NCBI GenBank assembly: GCA_012656075.1
Contig: JAAKBF010000053.1
Location: 1 to 64,000, forward strand
Direction of reading: 5' to 3'
DNA from: Phytophthora hibernalis
Taxonomy: Eukaryota; Oomycota; Peronosporomycetes; Peronosporales; Peronosporaceae
Length of the DNA: 64,000 nucleotides
Shown: positions 25,836 through 37,466 of the stretch, piece after piece
How the letters are laid out: each line of letters starts with the position of its first letter
How positions within the stretch are numbered: position 1 is the first letter of the stretch
The notes under the pieces: model-generated
Databases searched by the model: none
Seen by the model: only the letters and a program-made list of their open reading frames with translations
Told to the model about the DNA's origin: nothing
Made by a program: the position numbers and the translations under genes

Positions 25836-26315
25836 CATCTTTTGCTCTTTTGCTCTTCCTGGCTGATATACCGCTCGTTTCAGCACCTGTGTGCGTTTCC
25901 TAGGGCGTACAAAGCTTCTGTAGCGCGCACATAGCCTCCAATAGATCGACCACGCTCGCACGAGCTACCGGCAGCCGACTTCGTCTTGTCACCTCTCGAA
26001 GCCTCAGTTTGCTGCCGACGATGGCGATGATGAGAGCGTTTATACGATGCGCCAGCGAGCCGTCGTTACGTGCTACGGGTATCGAGGACACTCGCATGAG
26101 GGCTGTTTGGCCGCCCACAGTGGCCGCGGTCGACTAGGATGGCAGGTAAGTAAATCATGTTGGACTGGCGCTGCGGGTTGTTTGAGACCAGTGACAGCGG
26201 GGGTGCCAGGTATGCGAAGGCTGTGGAAGCGTGCGCGCGTGGCACGTGTTCGTTGTGTGTGTTGTGTGTGTTTTGTGCGAGTTGTGACGCAGTGGCGGGC
26301 TGTGTGGTTCAGCCT

Positions 26316-26388
26316 TCCCATATAGTGTAGGCGGTTAGGATAGCTGGCTCTCACCCAGCAGACCCGGGTTCGAGTCCCGGTGTGGGAA
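26316..26388 (+). tRNA. tRNA-Glu(CUC) copy 48
   Basis: Array consensus; first of six successive 562-bp units. Confidence 0.93.
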
Positions 26389-26877
26389 CATCTTTTGCTC
26401 TTTTGCTCTTCCTGGCTGATATACCGCTCGTTTCAGCACCTGTGTGCGTTTCCTAGGGCGTACAAAGCTTCTGTAGCGCGCACATAGCCTCCAATAGATC
26501 GACCACGCTCGCACGAGCTACCGGCAGCCGACTTCGTCTTGTCACCTCTCGAAGCCTCAGTTTGCTGCCGACGATGGCGATGATGAGAGCGTTTATACGA
26601 TGCGCCAGCGAGCCGTCGTTACGTGCTACGGGTATCGAGGACACTCGCATGAGGGCTGTTTGGCCGCCCACAGTGGCCGCGGTCGACTAGGATGGCAGGT
26701 AAGTAAATCATGTTGGACTGGCGCTGCGGGTTGTTTGAGACCAGTGACAGCGGGGGTGCCAGGTATGCGAAGGCTGTGGAAGCGTGCGCGCGTGGCACGT
26801 GTTCGTTGTGTGTGTTGTGTGTGTTTTGTGTGTTTTGTGCGAGTTGTGACGCAGTGGCGGGCTGTGTGGTTCAGCCT

Positions 26878-26950
26878 TCCCATATAGTGTAGGCGGTTAG
26901 GATAGCTGGCTCTCACCCAGCAGACCCGGGTTCGAGTCCCGGTGTGGGAA
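26878..26950 (+). tRNA. tRNA-Glu(CUC) copy 49
   Basis: Array consensus. Next copy 562 bp on. Confidence 0.93.
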
Positions 26951-27439
26951 CATCTTTTGCTCTTTTGCTCTTCCTGGCTGATATACCGCTCGTTTCAGCA
27001 CCTGTGTGCGTTTCCTAGGGCGTACAAAGCTTCTGTAGCGCGCACATAGCCTCCAATAGATCGACCACGCTCGCACGAGCTACCGGCAGCCGACTTCGTC
27101 TTGTCACCTCTCGAAGCCTCAGTTTGCTGCCGACGATGGCGATGATGAGAGCGTTTATACGATGCGCCAGCGAGCCGTCGTTACGTGCTACGGGTATCGA
27201 GGACACTCGCATGAGGGCTGTTTGGCCGCCCACAGTGGCCGCGGTCGACTAGGATGGCAGGTAAGTAAATCATGTTGGACTGGCGCTGCGGGTTGTTTGA
27301 GACCAGTGACAGCGGGGGTGCCAGGTATGCGAAGGCTGTGGAAGCGTGCGCGCGTGGCACGTGTTCGTTGTGTGTGTTGTGTGTGTTTTGTGTGTTTTGT
27401 GCGAGTTGTGACGCAGTGGCGGGCTGTGTGGTTCAGCCT

Positions 27440-27512
27440 TCCCATATAGTGTAGGCGGTTAGGATAGCTGGCTCTCACCCAGCAGACCCGGGTTCGAGTC
27501 CCGGTGTGGGAA
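27440..27512 (+). tRNA. tRNA-Glu(CUC) copy 50
   Basis: Array consensus. Next copy 562 bp on. Confidence 0.93.
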
Positions 27513-28001
27513 CATCTTTTGCTCTTTTGCTCTTCCTGGCTGATATACCGCTCGTTTCAGCACCTGTGTGCGTTTCCTAGGGCGTACAAAGCTTCTGTAG
27601 CGCGCACATAGCCTCCAATAGATCGACCACGCTCGCACGAGCTACCGGCAGCCGACTTCGTCTTGTCACCTCTCGAAGCCTCAGTTTGCTGCCGACGATG
27701 GCGATGATGAGAGCGTTTATACGATGCGCCAGCGAGCCGTCGTTACGTGCTACGGGTATCGAGGACACTCGCATGAGGGCTGTTTGGCCGCCCACAGTGG
27801 CCGCGGTCGACTAGGATGGCAGGTAAGTAAATCATGTTGGACTGGCGCTGCGGGTTGTTTGAGACCAGTGACAGCGGGGGTGCCAGGTATGCGAAGGCTG
27901 TGGAAGCGTGCGCGCGTGGCACGTGTTCGTTGTGTGTGTTGTGTGTGTTTTGTGTGTTTTGTGCGAGTTGTGACGCAGTGGCGGGCTGTGTGGTTCAGCC
28001 T

Positions 28002-28074
28002 TCCCATATAGTGTAGGCGGTTAGGATAGCTGGCTCTCACCCAGCAGACCCGGGTTCGAGTCCCGGTGTGGGAA
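28002..28074 (+). tRNA. tRNA-Glu(CUC) copy 51
   Basis: Array consensus. Next copy 562 bp on. Confidence 0.93.
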
Positions 28075-28563
28075 CATCTTTTGCTCTTTTGCTCTTCCTG
28101 GCTGATATACCGCTCGTTTCAGCACCTGTGTGCGTTTCCTAGGGCGTACAAAGCTTCTGTAGCGCGCACATAGCCTCCAATAGATCGACCACGCTCGCAC
28201 GAGCTACCGGCAGCCGACTTCGTCTTGTCACCTCTCGAAGCCTCAGTTTGCTGCCGACGATGGCGATGATGAGAGCGTTTATACGATGCGCCAGCGAGCC
28301 GTCGTTACGTGCTACGGGTATCGAGGACACTCGCATGAGGGCTGTTTGGCCGCCCACAGTGGCCGCGGTCGACTAGGATGGCAGGTAAGTAAATCATGTT
28401 GGACTGGCGCTGCGGGTTGTTTGAGACCAGTGACAGCGGGGGTGCCAGGTATGCGAAGGCTGTGGAAGCGTGCGCGCGTGGCACGTGTTCGTTGTGTGTG
28501 TTGTGTGTGTTTTGTGTGTTTTGTGCGAGTTGTGACGCAGTGGCGGGCTGTGTGGTTCAGCCT

Positions 28564-28636
28564 TCCCATATAGTGTAGGCGGTTAGGATAGCTGGCTCTC
28601 ACCCAGCAGACCCGGGTTCGAGTCCCGGTGTGGGAA
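28564..28636 (+). tRNA. tRNA-Glu(CUC) copy 52
   Basis: Array consensus. Next copy 562 bp on. Confidence 0.93.
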
Positions 28637-29125
28637 CATCTTTTGCTCTTTTGCTCTTCCTGGCTGATATACCGCTCGTTTCAGCACCTGTGTGCGTTTC
28701 CTAGGGCGTACAAAGCTTCTGTAGCGCGCACATAGCCTCCAATAGATCGACCACGCTCGCACGAGCTACCGGCAGCCGACTTCGTCTTGTCACCTCTCGA
28801 AGCCTCAGTTTGCTGCCGACGATGGCGATGATGAGAGCGTTTATACGATGCGCCAGCGAGCCGTCGTTACGTGCTACGGGTATCGAGGACACTCGCATGA
28901 GGGCTGTTTGGCCGCCCACAGTGGCCGCGGTCGACTAGGATGGCAGGTAAGTAAATCATGTTGGACTGGCGCTGCGGGTTGTTTGAGACCAGTGACAGCG
29001 GGGGTGCCAGGTATGCGAAGGCTGTGGAAGCGTGCGCGCGTGGCACGTGTTCGTTGTGTGTGTTGTGTGTGTTTTGTGTGTTTTGTGCGAGTTGTGACGC
29101 AGTGGCGGGCTGTGTGGTTCAGCCT

Positions 29126-29198
29126 TCCCATATAGTGTAGGCGGTTAGGATAGCTGGCTCTCACCCAGCAGACCCGGGTTCGAGTCCCGGTGTGGGAA
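29126..29198 (+). tRNA. tRNA-Glu(CUC) copy 53
   Basis: Array consensus. Next copy 562 bp on. Confidence 0.93.
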
Positions 29199-29687
29199 CA
29201 TCTTTTGCTCTTTTGCTCTTCCTGGCTGATATACCGCTCGTTTCAGCACCTGTGTGCGTTTCCTAGGGCGTACAAAGCTTCTGTAGCGCGCACATAGCCT
29301 CCAATAGATCGACCACGCTCGCACGAGCTACCGGCAGCCGACTTCGTCTTGTCACCTCTCGAAGCCTCAGTTTGCTGCCGACGATGGCGATGATGAGAGC
29401 GTTTATACGATGCGCCAGCGAGCCGTCGTTACGTGCTACGGGTATCGAGGACACTCGCATGAGGGCTGTTTGGCCGCCCACAGTGGCCGCGGTCGACTAG
29501 GATGGCAGGTAAGTAAATCATGTTGGACTGGCGCTGCGGGTTGTTTGAGACCAGTGACAGCGGGGGTGCCAGGTATGCGAAGGCTGTGGAAGCGTGCGCG
29601 CGTGGCACGTGTTCGTTGTGTGTGTTTTGTGTGTTTTGTGTGTTTTGTGCGAGTTGTGACGCAGTGGCGGGCTGTGTGGTTCAGCCT

Positions 29688-29760
29688 TCCCATATAGTGT
29701 AGGCGGTTAGGATAGCTGGCTCTCACCCAGCAGACCCGGGTTCGAGTCCCGGTGTGGGAA
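29688..29760 (+). tRNA. tRNA-Glu(CUC) copy 54
   Basis: Array consensus; variant GT tract in its spacer. Next copy 556 bp on. Confidence 0.93.
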
Positions 29761-30243
29761 CATCTTTTGCTCTTTTGCTCTTCCTGGCTGATATACCGCT
29801 CGTTTCAGCACCTGTGTGCGTTTCCTAGGGCGTACAAAGCTTCTGTAGCGCGCACATAGCCTCCAATAGATCGACCACGCTCGCACGAGCTACCGGCAGC
29901 CGACTTCGTCTTGTCACCTCTCGAAGCCTCAGTTTGCTGCCGACGATGGCGATGATGAGAGCGTTTATACGATGCGCCAGCGAGCCGTCGTTACGTGCTA
30001 CGGGTATCGAGGACACTCGCATGAGGGCTGTTTGGCCGCCCACAGTGGCCGCGGTCGACTAGGATGGCAGGTAAGTAAATCATGTTGGACTGGCGCTGCG
30101 GGTTGTTTGAGACCAGTGACAGCGGGGGTGCCAGGTATGCGAAGGCTGTGGAAGCGTGCGCGCGTGGCACGTGTTCGTTGTGTGTGTTGTGTGTGTGTTT
30201 TTGTGCGAGTTGTGACGCAGTGGCGGGCTGTGTGGTTCAGCCT

Positions 30244-30316
30244 TCCCATATAGTGTAGGCGGTTAGGATAGCTGGCTCTCACCCAGCAGACCCGGGTTCG
30301 AGTCCCGGTGTGGGAA
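30244..30316 (+). tRNA. tRNA-Glu(CUC) copy 55
   Basis: Array consensus. Next copy 562 bp on. Confidence 0.93.
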
Positions 30317-30805
30317 CATCTTTTGCTCTTTTGCTCTTCCTGGCTGATATACCGCTCGTTTCAGCACCTGTGTGCGTTTCCTAGGGCGTACAAAGCTTCT
30401 GTAGCGCGCACATAGCCTCCAATAGATCGACCACGCTCGCACGAGCTACCGGCAGCCGACTTCGTCTTGTCACCTCTCGAAGCCTCAGTTTGCTGCCGAC
30501 GATGGCGATGATGAGAGCGTTTATACGATGCGCCAGCGAGCCGTCGTTACGTGCTACGGGTATCGAGGACACTCGCATGAGGGCTGTTTGGCCGCCCACA
30601 GTGGCCGCGGTCGACTAGGATGGCAGGTAAGTAAATCATGTTGGACTGGCGCTGCGGGTTGTTTGAGACCAGTGACAGCGGGGGTGCCAGGTATGCGAAG
30701 GCTGTGGAAGCGTGCGCGCGTGGCACGTGTTCGTTGTGTGTGTTGTGTGTGTTTTGTGTGTTTTGTGCGAGTTGTGACGCAGTGGCGGGCTGTGTGGTTC
30801 AGCCT

Positions 30806-30878
30806 TCCCATATAGTGTAGGCGGTTAGGATAGCTGGCTCTCACCCAGCAGACCCGGGTTCGAGTCCCGGTGTGGGAA
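30806..30878 (+). tRNA. tRNA-Glu(CUC) copy 56
   Basis: Array consensus. Next copy 560 bp on. Confidence 0.93.
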
Positions 30879-31365
30879 CATCTTTTGCTCTTTTGCTCTT
30901 CCTGGCTGATATACCGCTCGTTTCAGCACCTGTGTGCGTTTCCTAGGGCGTACAAAGCTTCTGTAGCGCGCACATAGCCTCCAATAGATCGACCACGCTC
31001 GCACGAGCTACCGGCAGCCGACTTCGTCTTGTCACCTCTCGAAGCCTCAGTTTGCTGCCGACGATGGCGATGATGAGAGCGTTTATACGATGCGCCAGCG
31101 AGCCGTCGTTACGTGCTACGGGTATCGAGGACACTCGCATGAGGGCTGTTTGGCCGCCCACAGTGGCCGCGGTCGACTAGGATGGCAGGTAAGTAAATCA
31201 TGTTGGACTGGCGCTGCGGGTTGTTTGAGACCAGTGACAGCGGGGGTGCCAGGTATGCGAAGGCTGTGGAAGCGTGCGCGCGTGGCACGTGTTCGTTGTG
31301 TGTGTTGTGTGTTTTGTGTGTTTTGTGCGAGTTGTGACGCAGTGGCGGGCTGTGTGGTTCAGCCT

Positions 31366-31438
31366 TCCCATATAGTGTAGGCGGTTAGGATAGCTGGCTC
31401 TCACCCAGCAGACCCGGGTTCGAGTCCCGGTGTGGGAA
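31366..31438 (+). tRNA. tRNA-Glu(CUC) copy 57
   Basis: Array consensus. Next copy 562 bp on. Confidence 0.93.
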
Positions 31439-31927
31439 CATCTTTTGCTCTTTTGCTCTTCCTGGCTGATATACCGCTCGTTTCAGCACCTGTGTGCGTT
31501 TCCTAGGGCGTACAAAGCTTCTGTAGCGCGCACATAGCCTCCAATAGATCGACCACGCTCGCACGAGCTACCGGCAGCCGACTTCGTCTTGTCACCTCTC
31601 GAAGCCTCAGTTTGCTGCCGACGATGGCGATGATGAGAGCGTTTATACGATGCGCCAGCGAGCCGTCGTTACGTGCTACGGGTATCGAGGACACTCGCAT
31701 GAGGGCTGTTTGGCCGCCCACAGTGGCCGCGGTCGACTAGGATGGCAGGTAAGTAAATCATGTTGGACTGGCGCTGCGGGTTGTTTGAGACCAGTGACAG
31801 CGGGGGTGCCAGGTATGCGAAGGCTGTGGAAGCGTGCGCGCGTGGCACGTGTTCGTTGTGTGTGTTGTGTGTGTTTTGTGTGTTTTGTGCGAGTTGTGAC
31901 GCAGTGGCGGGCTGTGTGGTTCAGCCT

Positions 31928-32000
31928 TCCCATATAGTGTAGGCGGTTAGGATAGCTGGCTCTCACCCAGCAGACCCGGGTTCGAGTCCCGGTGTGGGAA
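31928..32000 (+). tRNA. tRNA-Glu(CUC) copy 58
   Basis: Body unchanged; its spacer is the first to carry the right-edge substitutions (about 32,301-32,347). Next copy 553 bp on. Confidence 0.93.
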
Positions 32001-32480
32001 CATCTTTTGCTCTTTTGCTCTTCCTGGCTGATATACCGCTCGTTTCAGCACCTGTGTGCGTTTCCTAGGGCGTACAAAGCTTCTGTAGCGCGCACATAGC
32101 CTCCAATAGATCGACCACGCTCGCACGAGCTACCGGCAGCCGACTTCGTCTTGTCACCTCTCGAAGCCTCAGTTTGCTGCCGACGATGGCGATGATGAGA
32201 GCGTTTATACGATGCGCCAGCGAGCCGTCGTTACGTGCTACGGGTATCGAGGACACTCGCATGAGGGCTGTTTGGCCGCCCACAGTGGCCGCGGTCGACT
32301 GGGATGGCAGATAAGTAGATCATGTTGGACTGGCGCTGCGGGATGTCTGAGACCAGTGACAGCGGGGGTGCCAGGTATGCGAAGGCTGTGGAAGCGTGCG
32401 CGCGTGGCACGTGTTCGTTGTGTGTGTTGTGTGTGTTTTGTGCGAGTTGTGACGCAGTGGCGGGCTGTGTGGTTCAGCCT

Positions 32481-32553
32481 TCCCATATAGTGTAGGCGGT
32501 TAGGATAGCTGGCTCTCACCCAGCAGACCCGGGTTCGAGTCCCGGTGTGGGAA
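32481..32553 (+). tRNA. tRNA-Glu(CUC) copy 59
   Basis: Body unchanged; spacer has G-run changes near 32,915-32,922. Next copy 553 bp on. Confidence 0.93.
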
Positions 32554-33033
32554 CATCTTTTGCTCTTTTGCTCTTCCTGGCTGATATACCGCTCGTTTCA
32601 GCACCTGTGTGCGTTTCCTAGGGCGTACAAAGCTTCTGTAGCGCGCACATAGCCTCCAATAGATCGACCACGCTCGCACGAGCTACCGGCAGCCGACTTC
32701 GTCTTGTCACCTCTCGAAGCCTCAGTTTGCTGCCGACGATGGCGATGATGAGAGCGTTTATACGATGCGCCAGCGAGCCGTCGTTACGTGCTACGGGTAT
32801 CGAGGACACTCGCATGAGGGCTGTTTGGCCGCCCACAGTGGCCGCGGTCGACTGGGATGGCAGGTAAGTAGATCATGTTGGACTGGCGCTGCGGGTTGTT
32901 TGAGACCAGTGACAGGGGGGGGGCCAGGTATGCGAAGGCTGTGGAAGCGTGCGCGCGTGGCACGTGTTCGTTGTGTGTGTTGTGTGTGTTTTGTGCGAGT
33001 TGTGACGCAGTGGCGGGCTGTGTGGTTCAGCCT

Positions 33034-33106
33034 TCCCATATAGTGTAGGCGGTTAGGATAGCTGGCTCTCACCCAGCAGACCCGGGTTCGAGTCCCGGTG
33101 TGGGAA
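33034..33106 (+). tRNA. tRNA-Glu(CUC) copy 60
   Basis: Body unchanged; edge-type spacer. Next copy 562 bp on. Confidence 0.93.
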
Positions 33107-33595
33107 CATCTTTTGCTCTTTTGCTCTTCCTGGCTGATATACCGCTCGTTTCAGCACCTGTGTGCGTTTCCTAGGGCGTACAAAGCTTCTGTAGCGCGCA
33201 CATAGCCTCCAATAGATCGACCACGCTCGCACGAGCTACCGGCAGCCGACTTCGTCTTGTCACCTCTCGAAGCCTCAGTTTGCTGCCGACGATGGCGATG
33301 ATGAGAGCGTTTATACGATGCGCCAGCGAGCCGTCGTTACGTGCTACGGGTATCGAGGACACTCGCATGAGGGCTGTTTGGCCGCCCACAGTGGCCGCGG
33401 TCGACTGGGATGGCAGATAAGTAGATCATGTTGGACTGGCGCTGCGGGATGTTTGAGACCAGTGACAGCGGGGGTGCCAGGTATGCGAAGGCTGTGGAAG
33501 CGTGCGCGCGTGGCACGTGTTCGTTGTGTGTGTTGTGTGTGTTTTGTGTGTTTTGTGCGAGTTGTGACGCAGTGGCGGGCTGTGTGGTTCAGCCT

Positions 33596-33668
33596 TCCCA
33601 TATAGTGTAGGCGGTTAGGATAGCTGGCTCTCACCCAGCAGACCCGGGTTCGAGTCCCGGTGTGGGAA
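33596..33668 (+). tRNA. tRNA-Glu(CUC) copy 61
   Basis: Body unchanged; edge-type spacer with extra C-to-T changes near 34,030. Next copy 553 bp on. Confidence 0.93.
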
Positions 33669-34148
33669 CATCTTTTGCTCTTTTGCTCTTCCTGGCTGAT
33701 ATACCGCTCGTTTCAGCACCTGTGTGCGTTTCCTAGGGCGTACAAAGCTTCTGTAGCGCGCACATAGCCTCCAATAGATCGACCACGCTCGCACGAGCTA
33801 CCGGCAGCCGACTTCGTCTTGTCACCTCTCGAAGCCTCAGTTTGCTGCCGACGATGGCGATGATGAGAGCGTTTATACGATGCGCCAGCGAGCCGTCGTT
33901 ACGTGCTACGGGTATCGAGGACACTCGCATGAGGGCTGTTTGGCCGCCCACAGTGGCCGCGGTCGACTGGGATGGCAGATAAGTAGATCATGTTGGACTG
34001 GCGCTGCGGGATGTCTGAGACCAGTGACAGTGGGGGTGTCAGGTATGCGAAGGCTGTGGAAGCGTGCGCGCGTGGCACGTGTTCGTTGTGTGTGTTGTGT
34101 GTGTTTTGTGCGAGTTGTGACGCAGTGGCGGGCTGTGTGGTTCAGCCT

Positions 34149-34221
34149 TCCCATATAGTGTAGGCGGTTAGGATAGCTGGCTCTCACCCAGCAGACCCGG
34201 GTTCGAGTCCCGGTGTGGGAA
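34149..34221 (+). tRNA. tRNA-Glu(CUC) copy 62
   Basis: Body unchanged; first of four successive 551-bp units with a short deletion after the G run. Confidence 0.93.
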
Positions 34222-34699
34222 CATCTTTTGCTCTTTTGCTCTTCCTGGCTGATATACCGCTCGTTTCAGCACCTGTGTGCGTTTCCTAGGGCGTACAAAG
34301 CTTCTGTAGCGCGCACATAGCCTCCAATAGATCGACCACGCTCGCACGAGCTACCGGCAGCCGACTTCGTCTTGTCACCTCTCGAAGCCTCAGTTTGCTG
34401 CCGACGATGGCGATGATGAGAGCGTTTATACGATGCGCCAGCGAGCCGTCGTTACGTGCTACGGGTATCGAGGACACTCGCATGAGGGCTGTTTGGCCGC
34501 CCACAGTGGCCGCGGTCGACTGGGATGGCAGATAAGTAGATCATGTTGGACTGGCGCTGCGGGATGTCTGAGACCAGTGACAGTGGGGGTCAGGTATGCG
34601 AAGGCTGTGGAAGCGTGCGCGCGTGGCACGTGTTCGTTGTGTGTGTTTTGTGTGTTTTGTGCGAGTTGTGACGCAGTGGCGGGCTGTGTGGTTCAGCCT

Positions 34700-34772
34700 T
34701 CCCATATAGTGTAGGCGGTTAGGATAGCTGGCTCTCACCCAGCAGACCCGGGTTCGAGTCCCGGTGTGGGAA
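34700..34772 (+). tRNA. tRNA-Glu(CUC) copy 63
   Basis: Body unchanged; the spacer between it and copy 64 has T-to-G at about 35,240, ten bases upstream of copy 64. Next copy 551 bp on. Confidence 0.93.
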
Positions 34773-35250
34773 CATCTTTTGCTCTTTTGCTCTTCCTGGC
34801 TGATATACCGCTCGTTTCAGCACCTGTGTGCGTTTCCTAGGGCGTACAAAGCTTCTGTAGCGCGCACATAGCCTCCAATAGATCGACCACGCTCGCACGA
34901 GCTACCGGCAGCCGACTTCGTCTTGTCACCTCTCGAAGCCTCAGTTTGCTGCCGACGATGGCGATGATGAGAGCGTTTATACGATGCGCCAGCGAGCCGT
35001 CGTTACGTGCTACGGGTATCGAGGACACTCGCATGAGGGCTGTTTGGCCGCCCACAGTGGCCGCGGTCGACTGGGATGGCAGATAAGTAGATCATGTTGG
35101 ACTGGCGCTGCGGGATGTCTGAGACCAGTGACAGGGGGGGTCAGGTATGCGAAGGCTGTGGAAGCGTGCGCGCGTGGCACGTGTTCGTTGTGTGTGTTTT
35201 GTGTGTTTTGTGCGAGTTGTGACGCAGTGGCGGGCTGTGGGGTTCAGCCT

Positions 35251-35323
35251 TCCCATATAGTGTAGGCGGTTAGGATAGCTGGCTCTCACCCAGCAGACCC
35301 GGGTTCGAGTCCCGGTGTGGGAA
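35251..35323 (+). tRNA. tRNA-Glu(CUC) copy 64
   Basis: Body unchanged; edge-type spacer. Next copy 551 bp on. Confidence 0.93.
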
Positions 35324-35801
35324 CATCTTTTGCTCTTTTGCTCTTCCTGGCTGATATACCGCTCGTTTCAGCACCTGTGTGCGTTTCCTAGGGCGTACAA
35401 AGCTTCTGTAGCGCGCACATAGCCTCCAATAGATCGACCACGCTCGCACGAGCTACCGGCAGCCGACTTCGTCTTGTCACCTCTCGAAGCCTCAGTTTGC
35501 TGCCGACGATGGCGATGATGAGAGCGTTTATACGATGCGCCAGCGAGCCGTCGTTACGTGCTACGGGTATCGAGGACACTCGCATGAGGGCTGTTTGGCC
35601 GCCCACAGTGGCCGCGGTCGACTGGGATGGCAGATAAGTAGATCATGTTGGACTGGCGCTGCGGGATGTCTGAGACCAGTGACAGTGGGGGTCAGGTATG
35701 CGAAGGCTGTGGAAGCGTGCGCGCGTGGCACGTGTTCGTTGTGTGTGTTTTGTGTGTTTTGTGCGAGTTGTGACGCAGTGGCGGGCTGTGTGGTTCAGCC
35801 T

Positions 35802-35874
35802 TCCCATATAGTGTAGGCGGTTAGGATAGCTGGCTCTCACCCAGCAGACCCGGGTTCGAGTCCCGGTGTGGGAA
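35802..35874 (+). tRNA. tRNA-Glu(CUC) copy 65
   Basis: Body unchanged; edge-type spacer. Next copy 551 bp on. Confidence 0.93.
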
Positions 35875-36352
35875 CATCTTTTGCTCTTTTGCTCTTCCTG
35901 GCTGATATACCGCTCGTTTCAGCACCTGTGTGCGTTTCCTAGGGCGTACAAAGCTTCTGTAGCGCGCACATAGCCTCCAATAGATCGACCACGCTCGCAC
36001 GAGCTACCGGCAGCCGACTTCGTCTTGTCACCTCTCGAAGCCTCAGTTTGCTGCCGACGATGGCGATGATGAGAGCGTTTATACGATGCGCCAGCGAGCC
36101 GTCGTTACGTGCTACGGGTATCGAGGACACTCGCATGAGGGCTGTTTGGCCGCCCACAGTGGCCGCGGTCGACTGGGATGGCAGATAAGTAGATCATGTT
36201 GGACTGGCGCTGCGGGATGTCTGAGACCAGTGACAGTGGGGGTCAGGTATGCGAAGGCTGTGGAAGCGTGCGCGCGTGGCACGTGTTCGTTGTGTGTGTT
36301 TTGTGTGTTTTGTGCGAGTTGTGACGCAGTGGCGGGCTGTGTGGTTCAGCCT

Positions 36353-36425
36353 TCCCATATAGTGTAGGCGGTTAGGATAGCTGGCTCTCACCCAGCAGAC
36401 CCGGGTTCGAGTCCCGGTGTGGGAA
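36353..36425 (+). tRNA. tRNA-Glu(CUC) copy 66
   Basis: Body unchanged; edge-type spacer. Next copy 552 bp on. Confidence 0.93.
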
Positions 36426-36904
36426 CATCTTTTGCTCTTTTGCTCTTCCTGGCTGATATACCGCTCGTTTCAGCACCTGTGTGCGTTTCCTAGGGCGTAC
36501 AAAGCTTCTGTAGCGCGCACATAGCCTCCAATAGATCGACCACGCTCGCACGAGCTACCGGCAGCCGACTTCGTCTTGTCACCTCTCGAAGCCTCAGTTT
36601 GCTGCCGACGATGGCGATGATGAGAGCGTTTATACGATGCGCCAGCGAGCCGTCGTTACGTGCTACGGGTATCGAGGACACTCGCATGAGGGCTGTTTGG
36701 CCGCCCACAGTGGCCGCGGTCGACTGGGATGGCAGATAAGTAGATCATGTTGGACTGGCGCTGCGGGATGTCTGAGACCAGTGACAGTGGGGGGTCAGGT
36801 ATGCGAAGGCTGTGGAAGCGTGCGCGCGTGGCACGTGTTCGTTGTGTGTGTTTTGTGTGTTTTGTGCGAGTTGTGACGCAGTGGCGGGCTGTGTGGTTCA
36901 GCCT

Positions 36905-36977
36905 TCCCATATAGTGTAGGCGGTTAGGATAGCTGGCTCTCACCCAGCAGACCCGGGTTCGAGTCCCGGTGTGGGAA
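36905..36977 (+). tRNA. tRNA-Glu(CUC) copy 67, last intact copy
   Basis: Body unchanged. Its spacer has private changes (near 37,239, 37,256 and 37,456) not shared with units 58-66. The broken copy 68 starts 562 bp on. Confidence 0.93.
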
Positions 36978-37466
36978 CATCTTTTGCTCTTTTGCTCTTC
37001 CTGGCTGATATACCGCTCGTTTCAGCACCTGTGTGCGTTTCCTAGGGCGTACAAAGCTTCTGTAGCGCGCACATAGCCTCCAATAGATCGACCACGCTCG
37101 CACGAGCTACCGGCAGCCGACTTCGTCTTGTCACCTCTCGAAGCCTCAGTTTGCTGCCGACGATGGCGATGATGAGAGCGTTTATACGATGCGCCAGCGA
37201 GCCGTCGTTACGTGCTACGGGTATCGAGGACACTCGCAAGAGGGCTGTTTGGCCGTCCACAGTGGCCGCGGTCGACTAGGATGGCAGGTAAGTAGATCAT
37301 GTTGGACTGGCGCTGCGGGTTGTCTGAGACCAGTGACAGCGGGGGTGCCAGGTATGCGAAGGCTGTGGAAGCGTGCGCGCGTGGCACGTGTTCGTTGTGT
37401 GTGTTGTGTGTGTTTTGTGTGTTTTGTGCGAGTTGTGACGCAGTGGCGGGCTGTGCGGTTCAGCCT

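Noticed and set aside
219..37260. 72-aa minus-strand and 92-98-aa ORFs repeated in every array unit
   Set aside because: They are open only because the units are homogenised; they overlap each other on both strands, run into the GT microsatellite or the tRNA, and match no family. Identity between copies is no stronger than in the flanking non-coding bases.
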